Positions 35,175-48,600 of a stretch of DNA of 64,000 nt are shown one piece after another (position 1 is the first letter of the stretch; each line of letters begins with the position of its first letter). The position numbers and the translations under genes are program-made. The notes under the pieces were generated by a model that saw nothing but the letters and a program-made list of their open reading frames with translations, did not search any database and was not told where the DNA came from. The stretch comes from Centropus unirufus (lineage: Eukaryota > Chordata > Aves > Cuculiformes > Centropidae). Location of the stretch: NCBI GenBank assembly GCA_013397695.1, contig VYZI01000192.1:1251807-1315806 (forward strand). Direction: 5' to 3'.

Positions 35175-38100
35175 TTAGTGTTATTTAAATTCAAGCTGAT
35201 ATGAGGTGGAAAAATGAGGTTTTTTCACTCTTCTCTTGGCTTTCCACATGTGCCTAAGTATTTTTCTTTTTTTTTTTTTGCATAATGCAACCATTCCCAA
35301 TTGAATGGAGCTTCTGTTTTACAGTGTTCACTCTCCATCTCCCTACATGTACTTGTACTTGCTAAATACCCAGTTACATTGTGCGGAAATAAAACTAAAT
35401 ACGGGAATAGGTAAGAATGTGGGTGAAAATGGGATTGGGTTCTTTCATCCCCCTTGTCTCCCTCCCCCCCACGAAGGTCAAGGCTTTCAAAAGCAAGGCC
35501 AGTGAAGAATGCAGCAGTTACAGGCAAAGATAGGCACCAAGGTCATCTTGCTATCTGGAGCAATGGATGAGACATCTGGAAGCAAACACAGCTTATCAGC
35601 AAGGTTCCTACATGGTACAAATGGCCAATTATTTTAACATGGATTGCAGCTGCTAGTCTGACAGTCTAGCCCTCCATCTGAGCTGGAGCATCAGTGTAAT
35701 ATCATTACAATATTAAAACACAGCTCCACACCTAAGGCTACCCACCTCCTTCCTGCTTCTGAGGCAAACCACTCTCAAAATCACACCTACAGGGCAAACA
35801 AAGAGAGGATTTTCCCTGTAATAGTCAGCACGGTTTGATGTAATGTCTTCAGTCACTCAAGCTCCACCTAAACTCTTCCCTAAATGTGCAAGTTACTATA
35901 ATAAGTTTAAACAAAGGGAAAGATTAGAGATAAGACTATGTCATTGAAGCTCTAGGGATCAGATGAAGTGCTGGATCCCATTTGCCCCACCTGCCCCCAG
36001 TTCTATTGAGGTAAGACCTTAGTGCTATGTGCACTAAATATATATCTTAACATGAACTTAATTATTAGTATCTCCCTGTACTTTAACTATATTTTCTCTA
36101 TTTACATGATATTTTTACTTATGTCTGGGTGGTACACGTATATCATTCCTTGTTGCATTCTTGTATGTGTTCAGGTGTTGGGTCATATATAGAGTTGTTC
36201 AATATATTTTCAGAAACAGCACGATATTCTGCAGCCACCAACAAAACCTTGTTAGCTATGAGCTGTTACAATCAATTGCTCTTAATAAAATCAACTAGTT
36301 TGTATATTTACAAGTCTTAGAAATTTTACAGTAAGTGATTTAAAGGGAGCTTTTGATTCAAACTCAGACAGGGTTGGTTGTTTTTGTGGTATTGTTGATA
36401 AGGATCTAAAGAAAATAATTTAGGGCAAGCTGGATAATATAGCTTACCCATGCATCATTGCTCAGTGTGCCGTCTTCTGGTTGTACTGTCTCTCATATAT
36501 TTTCAACTTTACCTCCTCGTGAAGTTATATCATCGCTTTCTCTTTCTCTGCTTTGACATTCCATCCAGGTGGTACTCTGACTTCAGAAGACAGAAGCAAC
36601 TTCATAAGATGGTCATATCTGTTCTGAGCACTGCCATCCAGACTCTTGCACCTTGTCTAATTAGACAAATTATAAATAGCTTAGCAAGTCAGCATTTTGA
36701 TGAAAGTATCTTCAGCCCTCTGAATCCTTATGCTTAATTGCCATTCCCGAGCAAACACTGTCGTCACTGCAAAAGAGACTGCATTTTTATTTCAGGATAG
36801 CTGATTCTTAATAAAATGTGATCCTTTAGCTATTTTCCTATTATTGCCAGTCTGACAAAAAAAAACAAAACAAAACAAAACAAAACAGAGCTTGCATGTA
36901 TTTGCCATGAACTTACATAGTAAGAACACAGTACAGTGCTGGAAATGATTGCTTAGAGACATACTTGACGTTCCATTCATGTAAATATTCATGGACAAAG
37001 CCATGGCTGACATGTTCTAACATTGAATGACACTCCCATTTTGAGTAGGAGTTTTCACTGGGTGACCTCCAGAGATTCCTCCCAAGCGCTATTTCTAAGC
37101 TCTCATGAATTTTTGTGAATAGAAAAGTAAAAACTACACTTACATTTTCTCTAGAAGTCTCACTTATCTTGACATAAACCCCAAAGCATTTCTTTTTGGT
37201 GCAGATAAACTTGGTTAAGAATAATCAGCCATGTTAAAAGTGTAGTGGCAGTAACTGTTCTATTATTCAGCAAGATGGCAAATGCATATTTGCACAATCT
37301 TTGTAATCTTGTTCTATCTATATAGATACATGATTGTTTTCTAATAACTTTTTAATCAGCTTATGTTAAATAAATAATAAGCAGGAAAACTCAATGGGAA
37401 CCTCAGCTATAAAGCAGGAAGAGATGAATGTCTGCATCTTGGTTTTGCAAAGAAATGTAGCTCGATTTATTGGATGTGATTTCCACTACCTCATACCATG
37501 CAGAAGCATCAGCAAAGTAGGGGCAAAGGAGGTATAAAAATCTGGCCATTCCTATTTCCAGCCACCCAGGGAAATCCAGCATCCATCCATATCAGCCATG
37601 GGAAGGTACAGTCTTCCCCAAAACAGTAGGTCTTCCTGTGGCTTCCAGTACCAGGCTCAAGTACAGGACTACTCTATCTGGATAGAAGAACTGATGTACA
37701 AAGACAGTAGCCAAGAGCACTTTTTCTGATTACTCAAAAAAAGCACAGCTAAATCATCTCAGGCTCCTCTGGCACGAACTTATACTTGTCTACTGTTAAA
37801 ATAATTATAGAAAATTATATATTGAGAAAACTCCTGAATGAAGGACTCTTGAAAATTGTAGGGATTTGGAAAACAATATGCAGAAAAAATTCCCCCAATG
37901 TAGGGTTTATAAATCCCAGAACAACCAAAATATTTCATTTTTCTCTAGTCAACATAGCACTAAGGACCCCTCTTCCCTTCTGTCTGCCTGAAGGATGCAG
38001 TGTAATGTGAAACAAGTTCTTTGCCACTTCAGATAAGTAAAAGATATGTATTGAATTGCTGTTTTCCCTAACTCCACCTCTAAGAATAGCACTTACAGTA

Positions 38101-38187
38101 AAGCATATAAAAAGAAACTTCCTATAAATATAAGACTGAAAACAATATATAGTCAGTCATTGAGAAAATAACAAAGAGTTTTTCTCT
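35175..38187. other. Intergenic sequence, no gene recognised
   Basis: Unique AT-rich sequence with a T-run at 35261-35279 and an (AAAAC)n microsatellite at 36857-36887. The longest frame, 95 codons at 36450-36737, begins with a hydrophobic stretch but has no recognisable domain. Confidence 0.55.
36857..36887. repeat. (AAAAC)n microsatellite
   Basis: A run of nine A followed by four to five units of caaaa. It lies in unique sequence and is not next to a recognised retrotransposon tail. Confidence 0.85.
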
Positions 38188-38552
38188 CATAGACTCATAG
38201 AATCGGCAGGTTGGAAAAGGCCTCTGAGTTCATGAGTCCAACTGTTCCTGTCTGCCACTAAATGGTATTCCCAAGCACCTCATCTACCCATGTTTTAATA
38301 ACTCCAGGGATGGTGATTCCACCACCTCCCTGGGCAGCCTGTTCCAGCAACTGATGACCCTTTCAGTGAAATTTTTTTTCCGAATGTGCAACCTGAACCT
38401 TCCTTGGTGCAGCTTGAGGCCATTCCTGCTTGTCCTATCACCTGTCACCGGGGAGAAGAGACCAGCACCCAGCTAACTACACCCTCCTTTCAGGCAGTTG
38501 TAGGCAGTGATAAGGTCTCCCCTCAGCCTCCTCTTCTCCAGGCTAAACAATC
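38188..38552 (-). mobile_element. CR1 LINE 3'-end fragment (3' UTR only)
   Basis: The plus strand begins with the complement of the octamer repeat (catagactcatagaatcgg) and continues through the CR1 3' UTR to about 38552, where the match ends. It is collinear with 1149-1510 at clear similarity by eye, including the CCACCTCCCT-like and AGCCTGTTC-like blocks, so both probably belong to the same or a related CR1 subfamily. It is a typical short, 5'-truncated insertion without coding content. Confidence 0.88.
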
Positions 38553-40537
38553 CTGCTTGTCATAAGACTTGTCATGTTATTGTAGCTGGTAAAGGCATAC
38601 ATTCTGATTCTTATAAAAGGTTTTTATATAGTGCTGTAAATTTATAAAGCACTTTCCAAACATAGATAAGACATATTCGCTGTCAAAAATGTCATGGAAG
38701 ACAAACGCAGGAGAGCCAGGAGGAATTCTTAGAAAGAATTAGGGACTGCAGAGTCTTGAAAGTGTGTGTTAAGTGGATATCAGTGCTCTGAAAAACAAAC
38801 AGCTGGACCCTTCAGCTTCTTCCATCAGTTCATAAAGTTAAAAATCAGTTTCTTGATGGGTGTGATATATTCTCAACACTGATAAAAGCAGAAAGATTTT
38901 GCTTCTTTTCTTTAGGCACACAAAATAAATTATTTAGAAATTAGCAGCATGTAGAAATCTGACCATTAGTTTTGAAGTAAAGAATCAAAACTGGATATGT
39001 TCAAAACTAAGGCAAAATCCTAAATATCTGGAACCAAAAATCATAGCCCCATATTGTGACAGGCCATGTCTAAAATGGTATTTTCTAGAATGAAATGGCT
39101 AAGCATCATTACGATGTTCAATTTTAAACCCAGCTTTGAGTCCAAACTTCTGACCTAGACCAGCTGTGCTAGAGATTTAAGGCCGCTTTCCATGCTGTTC
39201 TGTGGTTGATGGGACTTGACAGCTCGGGGCTTCTCAAAGCCACTAAGCCAGCACAAAAGATGTGCAGCATTCAACAGAATGAACTCTGGAACTCTATTAG
39301 AACAATTCTGTTCAAGCTATATATTTACACTCTTCTTATTGGATTTTGCTGTTGTAGCAGTTCTTTTTTTAAATGCTCCATTTAATTTAATACGAGTCAG
39401 CGAACCAATAAAACTCCATTCCATGAAAGCTTGTTTAAAAATCTCAGCTTCAAAATCTTTAAGATATTGCTGTCAACTCAACAATTTGTTCTCAGGGATT
39501 GCGCTTGGACCTACAGCTGGGAAACCTTTTGTCTAACTCTATCACTTTAAATATAAAACTCTCCTTGTGTGATCAAAGTATCTTCAAATAACAGGGAAGG
39601 AAAATAAAGTACTTCAAAAAAACAAGTAATCAAGCAAAGACTGAAAGAGAGATTAAGAGGGAAGGAGTGTCCTGAATCTGTCTTTTCTGCATCCAAATCC
39701 TGACTAGAAAACCACACTTTGGTTTAAAGCAACCTTTGCACAACCCTCACTTATTTCCAAATTGGCATTAGCAACTTATGGCAAGGATGACATCCATTTT
39801 CTGGTGCATTAGTTATTTCTTGAGCCCCTGCAGAATAAAATGCAGCTCTGTGTGGTAGATACGAATATTATAATAAACATTGTTAGAGCCCTTTGGATAG
39901 CTCACTTCCTTTGTTAACCTTTCAGTCAGCAGGAGCCCTGGCCATATTTCAGTAAAGTAAAAGATTCAGAATTTCTCATGGGAAAAATGTTGGCTTTTTT
40001 TGCAATATTAAGAAAGAATATTAATATAATAATACTTCAAATCTGCACGTTGGGGCCAAGCTCTTTTACAGCTCTGCAGTGAACTCTGAGCTCCTCAGAC
40101 CCACATTTTCAGTTGTGTGAAGCAAACACCTGCAGGGTTTTGGAGCTCTGCCCTGATGAAGTGTGGAAAGTTGAACTATTTCCAGAGCACAAAACCACAG
40201 TCTCGTCCTTTCTTTATCCCATGCTGCCTTCACACACAATACCTTTCCAGTTCTCCTGATGCTACTTCAACTCTCTTGATCATCTTTCAAGTCTTTGAAC
40301 TAAGAAGGGCAACAATGGTGCCATCAGCCTCCCCAGCCACTATGCCCCTTGGAGCTCCTGTATGACACCTTTTCCATAGTTCCTTGTCCTTAACAGCACC
40401 TCTAAGTGATTTCAGCATTCATGGCTGGCTTTTAGGGAATTATCTAGCACAGGTAATCCAGAACAGACAGTGCCAAGTCTCTGGCGTTCGGTCCAGTCAG
40501 CATGATTTTAACTTGTGGCTTTCTTCGGAGCCTCTTC
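38553..40537. other. Intergenic sequence, no gene recognised
   Basis: Unique AT-rich sequence between two minus-strand CR1 copies. Open frames up to 106 codons (39216-39536, plus) have no recognisable domain. No repeat family was seen. Confidence 0.55.
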
Positions 40538-41780
40538 AGAATCACAGAATCATAGAATGTTTTGGATCAGAAAGGACCTTAAGAATTATCTCATTCCAAC
40601 CCCCTTGCCATAGGGAGGAATACCTTCCACTAGAACAGGTTGCTCAAAGCTTCATACAACCTGGTCTTGAACGCTTCCAGGAATGGGGCATCTGCCACCT
40701 CTCTGGGCAACCTGGGCCTGGGCCTCACTGTCTTCACAGTAAAAATTTCTTCCTATTATCTAATCTACTTGTCCTCTCAGCTTAAAACAGTGACATCTCA
40801 CCCTATCATTACATGCCCTGCTAAAGAGCTCCTCTCCAGCTTTCTTGTAGGCACCCTTTATGTACTGGAAGGCTGTTACAAGGTCTACCTGAAGCCTTCT
40901 CTTCTCTCAGGTGAACAGCCCCAACTCTCTCAGCCTGTTCTTGTATGGGATGTGCTCCAGCCCTCTGACCAGCTTTGTGTTCCTTCTCTGGACTCATTCT
41001 GGCAGACCCATGTACTTTCTGTGCTGAGGACACCAGAACTGAATGTAGTACTCCATATGAGGTTTCCATATGACAGCACAGTAAATGGGCAGAATCACCT
41101 CCCTCAACCCACTGGCCAGACTTCTTTTGATGCAGCCCATGATCTTGTTGGCTTTCTGGGTTCCAAGTACACATTGAGGTCAAGTTTCTTATTAATCAAC
41201 GCCTCCCCTCCCCCAGCCCCTTCCCCCAAACTATTTTCTTCAGGACTGCTTTCAATTCATTCTCCTCTCAGCCTACATTTGTGCTTGGGATTTCTTTAAC
41301 CCAGGTGCAGGACTTGCTCTTGGCCTTGTTGAACATCATGAGGTTCACACAGGCCCACCTCTTGATTCTGACAAGGTCCCCTTAGATGGCACCCCTTCCC
41401 TTCAGAGTATTCATGGTGTCACACAGGTTGGTGTCATTGGCAAACTTGCTGAGGATGCACTTAATCCCATTGTCCCTGTCTGTGACAATGATATTAAACA
41501 ACACTGATCCCAATATCAACCTCTGCAGGACACCACTCTTCACTGTTCTCTCTCTGGACACTGAGCCATTGACCACAACTCTTTGAGTGCAACCATCCAG
41601 CCAATTACTTATCTACTGAATGGTCCATCTATCAAATCCTTTTCTCTCCAATTTAGAGACAAGAATGTCATGCAGGGGACAGTGTAGAATGTTTCTCACA
41701 AATCCAGGTAGATTAAGTTAGTTACTTTTCCCTTATCCACCAATACTCTGGCCCCATCATAGAAGGCCACAGAATCTCTG
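40538..41780 (-). mobile_element. CR1 LINE, 5'-truncated, RT to 3' terminus
   Basis: The 3' end lies at 40538-40558 as the complement of octamer repeats. The 3' UTR runs to about 40800 and the C-terminal ORF2 region to about 41380. The reverse transcriptase core follows to 41780. The element is truncated just upstream of motif A. A C-rich stretch at 41197-41228 on the plus strand departs from the other copies. Plus-strand open frames here (for example 40640-41299, 219 codons) are antisense to the element and not genes. Confidence 0.9.
41382..41780 (-). pseudogene. CR1 reverse transcriptase core remnant
   Basis: The minus strand encodes FYDGARVLVDKGK and the motif A region near 41690-41760. 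There YLDL is followed by a stop and a Tyr where the second Asp of the KAFD block should be. Then comes WLDGCTQRVVVNGSVS (about 41550-41605), and the motif C position reads F-A-N-D at 41433-41444, with the first catalytic Asp replaced by Asn. Frame breaks separate the blocks. It is not functional. Confidence 0.8.
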
Positions 41781-42149
41781 AGTTATAACTTGCTTGGTGA
41801 AAAATGAAAGGGAAATGTTAGAAGGCTAACACATGCAAAGCAAGAAGATGATATCTACCCAGAGCTGAAGTTTGGGCATGCAAAGATGGAGAGGACCCTA
41901 GCTCGTGCATAAAAGCAAGGCGAAATGATCAGAGGGACAATGTTTCAACAGAGATTGTGCGGTGGTTAACACGTGCTATAAAACTGAAGTGTCTAGCGAA
42001 ACTAGTATATGTATCTGTTGCAAGTAATTTTGTCAGGACTTCTAGTCCGCTATATCCTCTGGAATCCTTCTGTAGTATAGTGATTTAACTGAAAACAGTC
42101 TCTACTAGTATTAAGTAACAAGTACAGTTCATATTTTTTCACTGGAGTT
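41781..42149. other. Spacer between two minus-strand CR1 copies
   Basis: About 370 bp of unique sequence without a recognised gene or repeat. Confidence 0.5.
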
Positions 42150-42610
42150 ATGGAATTATTTAAATTGGAAAGGACATTTAAAGAGTATCAATTCCAACCC
42201 CGCTGTAATGAGCAGGGATATCTTAAACTAAGTCAGGTTGCTCAGAATCCCATCTAACTTGGTCACGAAAGTTTCCAGGAATATTGAATCTACCAACTCT
42301 CTGGGCAACCTGTTCCACTATCCTCATCATAAAAAATTTCCTTCTTACATCTAGCCTGAATCTAAAAACTTCTAGTTTAAAACCATTACCCCTTGTCATA
42401 TTGTTACGGGCCCTATAAAAAGGTTTGACCCCATCTTTACAACCCAAGTATTGAAAGGTTGCAATAAGGTCTCATGAAGCCTTTTGTCCTCTAGGCTAGA
42501 CAACCCAAATTCTTTTCTGTGCTGAGGGCTCCAAAGCTGAAAGCAGTACTGTAGGTGGGGTCTTACCAGAGCAGAGGGCCAAAACCACCTCTGTCGACCT
42601 GTGGGCCACA
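42150..42610 (-). mobile_element. Old, diverged CR1 LINE 3' fragment
   Basis: The 3' end is recognisable at about 42150-42205 (ttaaattggaaaggacattt and attccaacccc) without an intact octamer repeat. The rest follows the CR1 3' UTR and the end of ORF2, with a minus-strand frame at 42396-42611 containing LVRPHLQYCFQLWSPQHRKE, a typical CR1 C-terminal block. It looks more diverged than the neighbour at 40538-41780, so it probably inserted earlier. Confidence 0.82.
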
Positions 42611-45600
42611 AATTAACAATTAACTAATTGTCTTTGTAGCCAAGGCATCTGCTAATGTTAACAAGTAAGATTGGAGGAAAATTCAAAGATCAAGTTCAGG
42701 CTGCCAGGTTATCTGTTAGTCTGTGTGAGTGGGGACCATAATTAGCCAAAGTTCAACCCCTCTTCAGACTTTTGGAGTGGCAAAGAACATTTTTCATAGT
42801 ACTTCCTAGCAAAACTGAAGCAATCAGTCTCAAAAATGAGATTTGTCAGTTTTTTTTATAAAATTCAGCTGACACTCAAAATGCCTGCAGGAGTCCTAAG
42901 TGATCTGTCAGCCTTCACAAGGAGCTGCTGTGTGGAATCTAAGCCAGGTTTTCAAAGACATTCTGGTGCCTGTAGATGCACGGATTAGGGCTTACAAATG
43001 TGGAAGTCACTAATTAAGACTGCAATTCAGGATTAAGGGCACCCATGTTCTCTAGTGTTGTTAAAATTCAGTGAAGAAGTTTGCCTCATTTTCAGACAAC
43101 AAGGTAAATTGGAAAACCCGGATTTTTTACTGTCTGGTGAGATGGTTGGTTTAGCAAAGTTTGTGGCCAGTGCTCATATATTCCTGGGAATCTGAGACTC
43201 CAGATCAAAGCTTACCCTGTAAAAAATGCTCAAGGAACATCCAAGGTGACTTAAAATTGTCTTTGGTCCTGACTTCTAGCCGCTATTCATTTGCTCTTGC
43301 TAATGGATCTTGCAAATGATTCCTGAGAGTAAATGCAGGACACATGAACTTCCTATTTTTTCTGCTGTATCAAGGGTTGGGTTCTGATTTTATAATTGCA
43401 TGCTTATCACACTAAGAAGCAAAGAAAACAATTGTTTGTCTGTAATCCAGCAACATAAAATAAAGTTTGTGCTCCTTAAGGAATTCATTTAAGAAATACC
43501 GAGAACCAAAAAACACATACAGAAAAATCCCAAATGAATTGCACTGTTTTTTAGGTTTTTGTTGGTTTTCTTTTTCTCTGAAGTGTTTCTTTTACTGGGT
43601 TTTCCCAAGACCTTTTAAAGAAAACAGTTGTCATCTGGCCAAAAGGTTTGGTATTTCCGGCAAACTGATTCTATTTGGGATTAGCTGACTAGGCTGCTAG
43701 AGATCATCTAATGGTCATCAGAGAGATTTGGATTAATCAGTGGTGTCATTGAAGTTGAGGGTATCCCTGTAGGTTGATTTCAACCGTCGGCTAATTTTGA
43801 GAATCCTTCAAGTTTGATTAAAAAACACTTGTGCCTCTGGAAACACTTTTGACAATGCGAAAAAGAGCCTCCAAAGCACAGTCAAGGTGGTATTATTTAT
43901 CAAGTTCATTGTATGCAATCACACTCCTTATTCATCCTTTTAGTCACAAAACCTTGATTTTTTTTTACTTGTTGCTACAGGGTAGAGACGTTTCTTACTT
44001 ATTTCCTGCAGTTTGTCCTAACCTAACCTACACAAAACAAAAAACCCAGAAACCTCTCACAGTCATCTTTTTCCAACTGTGTACTAATTCACCCATTTGC
44101 ATTCATTCTGAATTGTCTTTTGGAAGTATTTTTACTGGTCCCAGTGGTAAAGGAGATGTCACATCAAAACAGGGCATAAATCTGTAGTCATTCTTGTTGC
44201 AAACTCTGGTATCTCAGTGTCCATACAAAGGGCTGTTTAATTAATGAGTTACAGCAGTTACATACAGACTATATATTTCCTCTGCATTCACCCCCAAGGA
44301 GAGGAACCACCAACTAGGGAAGCAAGTCTTAAACTTGGGCAGTAAAGGTAAACTGTTTTAAGAAGAGCTGGCTGAACATCTCTGGATTAGACAGCAACCT
44401 GATGAGCTTAGACAATACTTTAAGAAAGAATTTCAGCACCCAGGGAGACAGATAGAAGATGACAAAGTGAGACTTTTTGTAGGTCTAAATATTTCCCTAT
44501 AAGCAGCTCAAAACTCTTACGGCTTATCTATTGCACGACTCACATTAAAAACATTCTGCAACAAACATTTAACATGATCTGTTTTTCAAGACAATGCTAC
44601 CACAGTTGCATTGTGGTTGATTGCTTCGAAACAACATTAGCATACATCTACTTACATGTATGGAGATATAAAACCACACACACTTGCATATACACACAAA
44701 CATGAGCACTGTCAGATTAAAAGAGTCAAAAATAATATCACTTCTTATTTTTCAGCCAGCCTCTCACAAACGAAAAGAACAAAAAACAAGTTCTGGAATA
44801 ATGAAAGTTAAATTAACGAGCCAAATGCTTATAACGAGCCTAAAGCAATGTAAGATTGTCAGAGCTACTAGATGAAAGCTGGGTCAGTGTATTTAAAATG
44901 AGGCCATTTTTCAGGCAAAATTTGGAGTATCTTATTATTCTTTCTACTTACTAATAATTTTCCAAGTATGCAATTTCAGGCATATTCCTCACCATGGCTG
45001 ATTAACAGATTGTAAACAGTATCTCATTTCCTTTTATTTTTCTGATCTTCACTACACTTGTATTGTCTCTGCTCTGGCAGGTTTGGCCTACTGGTAATTC
45101 CCATTCTGACTGTCTGTACTTACAGCTCAGCAATATTTAAAATCTCAAAGGTAAACTTATATCTGTTTCATTATGTTCTTCAGCACATTAATATGCGGAA
45201 CATGGTGATGTCTACACCAGCAATACAGCCTGACCTCTGATTCCCAAAAGCATGTGAAATTGCCCTGAGCTTTTATGCAAAATCTGACAGTTTTCTGAAA
45301 ACTTGGGAAAGACTCTCATGGTCTTTCTATATACAGGTTCGATACTAGTGTCCTGGTGCTTCCAAATTATTTTCTTTTCTTTCCTTTCCTTACAAAGACA
45401 AGGTTAAAGTTATTTCCTGCCCTGCTAAATTTTCATTGTAGATCTGACTGCTGCTTTTGTCCATTTAAAATATTTTGCTGCCAGCTTCAAGGAGTGTAGA
45501 AAGCACCTGTATCTATTTTATTATTACGTATCATATTGCATATCCACGCTGTCAAAACATTTGGGATGTTGTGGACTTTTATGTGTAATACCATGAGTAA

Positions 45601-48600
45601 CACTGCTTCAATTGAAGAATTACATCATCAAAGACAAAAACTATTTTGTATGACCCCTATTTTACTTGGGTCACGAATAAAGTCTTACACGAGTTATGAC
45701 CACTATAAAATGGAAAAACTAAGCATTAGAACAAGTCACAAAGCACACAGTGTTCCAAAGAATAAGCCAAAATCCCACTTAGAACATTAAAGGAACATAC
45801 AAATTGCCCATACAGAAAGGAACCTTTGTCCCCACAATTTGTGTTGCACCATAATTACACGGATCATCACATGAACTAGATAAATAGCATGTACTTCAGG
45901 CAACCAGTGAAAAACTAAGATGGCAAAATGTCAAGTAATGTTGCTTGACACAGGAGTGGTGAATTTTTCTTATTCCTTCCTTTAGCTTTTCAGAACCAGT
46001 TCTGGTTCCACCTGTAGGCTATATTAGCCATTACTTTTGTGTTTTACACAAGCTCCACTGCCATATTATCTTCTAAATAGCATCTACAAATAACCTCTTT
46101 GATATCCAACTATTTTAAGGTTTTCATTATACCAGAAAGTTTAGAAAAGGAAACACAGTATTGATTAAGATTTGGCCTATCAGTGATTATAGCCCCTATT
46201 CAACATGGTTCTTTAATATGGAGAGCAGGAAAATCACTACTCCATACAGTCATTCAGAAAGAAATTTCTTCCTCTATAACCATCCCAGTTTATCAACATC
46301 AGACAAACAGGTCACTGAAGATCCACTACTAGCTCTTAGGAGGAGAACATTGATTTCTTCATGGACACTGAGTGCACAACAGTGACAGAACCCGCTGCTG
46401 TACAGGAGATTCTTTTATTTTTAGCATCATGATCAATGGTCATCTGGTCAGATGAGAGCCCTGATCTTTCTTGTCGCCCCTCTTTTTGTCTTTCCCGTCA
46501 CTTAGCTTGCCTCTAGCCTTTCTCCATTTTTGCTATGTAGTGTCAGAAGGATTTCCTAGTTACTCATGATATGCTGGAAATAACATAGTAAAAACATGTG
46601 CTTTGGCCTGCCAATAGGCCTGGTTGTAAATGTGCCTTCCAGCATCTCCAACACCTCCTCATGATGCAGTCCTTAGGCCCTCTAGTGCCCCTTTCTCTGC
46701 ACACTTTGTGTTACTTTTTTTGTAGTCCACAGTTAATGCCCAATTTGCTGATCACACCCCTCTCTCTCTGCACCTTCCAATGTAATATCACACTCCAATA
46801 TCTCCTCTTCCTTAAGAATTCACTCCAGAATTACTAGGCACATAGGAACTGCTGATGACTGTAACTTGCAGTAACAGCTAATATAGCTAATCTTCCTCTG
46901 TAGCTGCAGCTTACAACCAACATATAAAGCAATTTCGCGATGCTCTCCCCAGACAAGAAATAGAAAGTATGGAAAGAAAAGAGTCAGAGATGTGTCCTGC
47001 CAGCTCTCTGCAGACTGCAAGTAAACATTACAAATCAGAATGAAAACAAGAGCCTCAGCCTGAGATGTAGCAGGACTCCATTACTTCTAAATACACACTG
47101 GGTTTGACACACTGATGCTTCACTTTCCTTCTGAAGTAACATAATGACTTGAAGACAATCCTCATCACACCTTCCCTTTAATCTCACCTAGCCAAGTGCA
47201 TGTATTTAGTTTCAGGAAAATTTCCCCATAAGACTGCTCCTCTGGGGTTTAAATATTTTTGTGGTTCTTTTAATAGTACAACAGGAAATGCAACCAAAGT
47301 AGATGGAGTAAAGTTGAGTGGACTTCAAGAAGTCCAGATGTTTGGAAGGTATACAAATGTCTAAATCAAAATAGTTTTTTTATCTAGAAGTCAATCTGGA
47401 AAAATGTGCCAAGAATATTAACAAAGCTAATTTTGGTGGGTTTTCTGATTTTATCTCTCTTGGCAACACTAGAAAACCAGCCTTTGACCTTTCCACGTAG
47501 AGTATCACAAAAATCAAGGAAGTCGAAAGGCAGAGGAATAGTCAATGGCTGGTTTGTTTGAGACTTCAGAAGAGACTCATAGCAGTTCAGATGTCCATCT
47601 GTTTGCTCATCCTTAATTCACGACTGTTGTGAAGCTCAGGTTCGGGTTGTCAGCTCTTAGTCAACCTCTCTATGATAGCTGCTTTTATAAGCAGTGGTCA
47701 GCTGAAACTTAATCTGGGCACTTGAGCTCTTATTTTGTCCCCTCAAATCCTCTTCCTCAGGTGTTTCTATGCACACTGTGATAAGCAGTTCCAGTCCTCC
47801 TTATAGTCTTCTGTTGCCCAAGAGCAACACCTTCATCCTGGATACACTGTTCAGCCTATACGTTCAGAGCACTTAAACACTTTTCAGATATTTGTGCAGC
47901 CCAGAATACAGAAAAAGGGAAAAGGACACAAACTCTCCTCTTATGAGAAGCAGGGCTGGTAGGTGAGAACCTGGCACAGGCAAAAAAACAGGCTGCCTCT
48001 CGCTCCTTTCTCTCTTTAGCAGGCTGGACATCCCAGCAGCAGTGTCATTGGCTGACCCTGAGACGTGTAAGGATGGTAAATGGCAGCAACAGGACAGCCT
48101 GCAAAGCTAGGGCTTGCCCTACACAGCAGAGCCGTGGCTCAGGATTCACCCTGCACTGTGGTCAAAGTTCAGTAGTCATCACAGTTCCTGTTCCTTTGAT
48201 GAGAAAATCACATTTTCCACAAGCTTCTTGTTTCTGTTCATATGCACAACCCCTCTGCGGACCTGCTCCCAGTGAACATCCCTGTTCTCTTTCCTCTAGT
48301 TTTACAATTAGGCCGACAAACAGCAGAAGCAGTAGCATAGAGCTCCAGGAGCTGTCAGTCAGGTATGCATAGTTCTTGCACAACAGAACCATAAGCAAAG
48401 CACATCTCTCCAGGCGTGACTGAAAATCTAAAATAAAACAGAAATAAAATCACACCCGCAGCAACATATGCTTCATAGGAAGAGTGAGGTATAGATAGGC
48501 ATCACTGTAAGGGAGCAAGGTTTTCAAACTAATATTTGGCAGCAGGAACGAGACAAATTTCACAGCTTTACCAAGTTATCAGCAGAAAGAATTACAACAA

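Noticed and set aside
36450..36737. 95-codon frame with a hydrophobic start as a membrane protein exon
   Set aside because: No recognisable domain, no convincing splice context, and hydrophobic runs are common in translated T-rich DNA.
40640..41299. 219-codon plus-strand open frame
   Set aside because: It is antisense to a CR1 copy whose minus-strand 3' UTR and RT blocks are clear. The frame translates a CR1 shadow.
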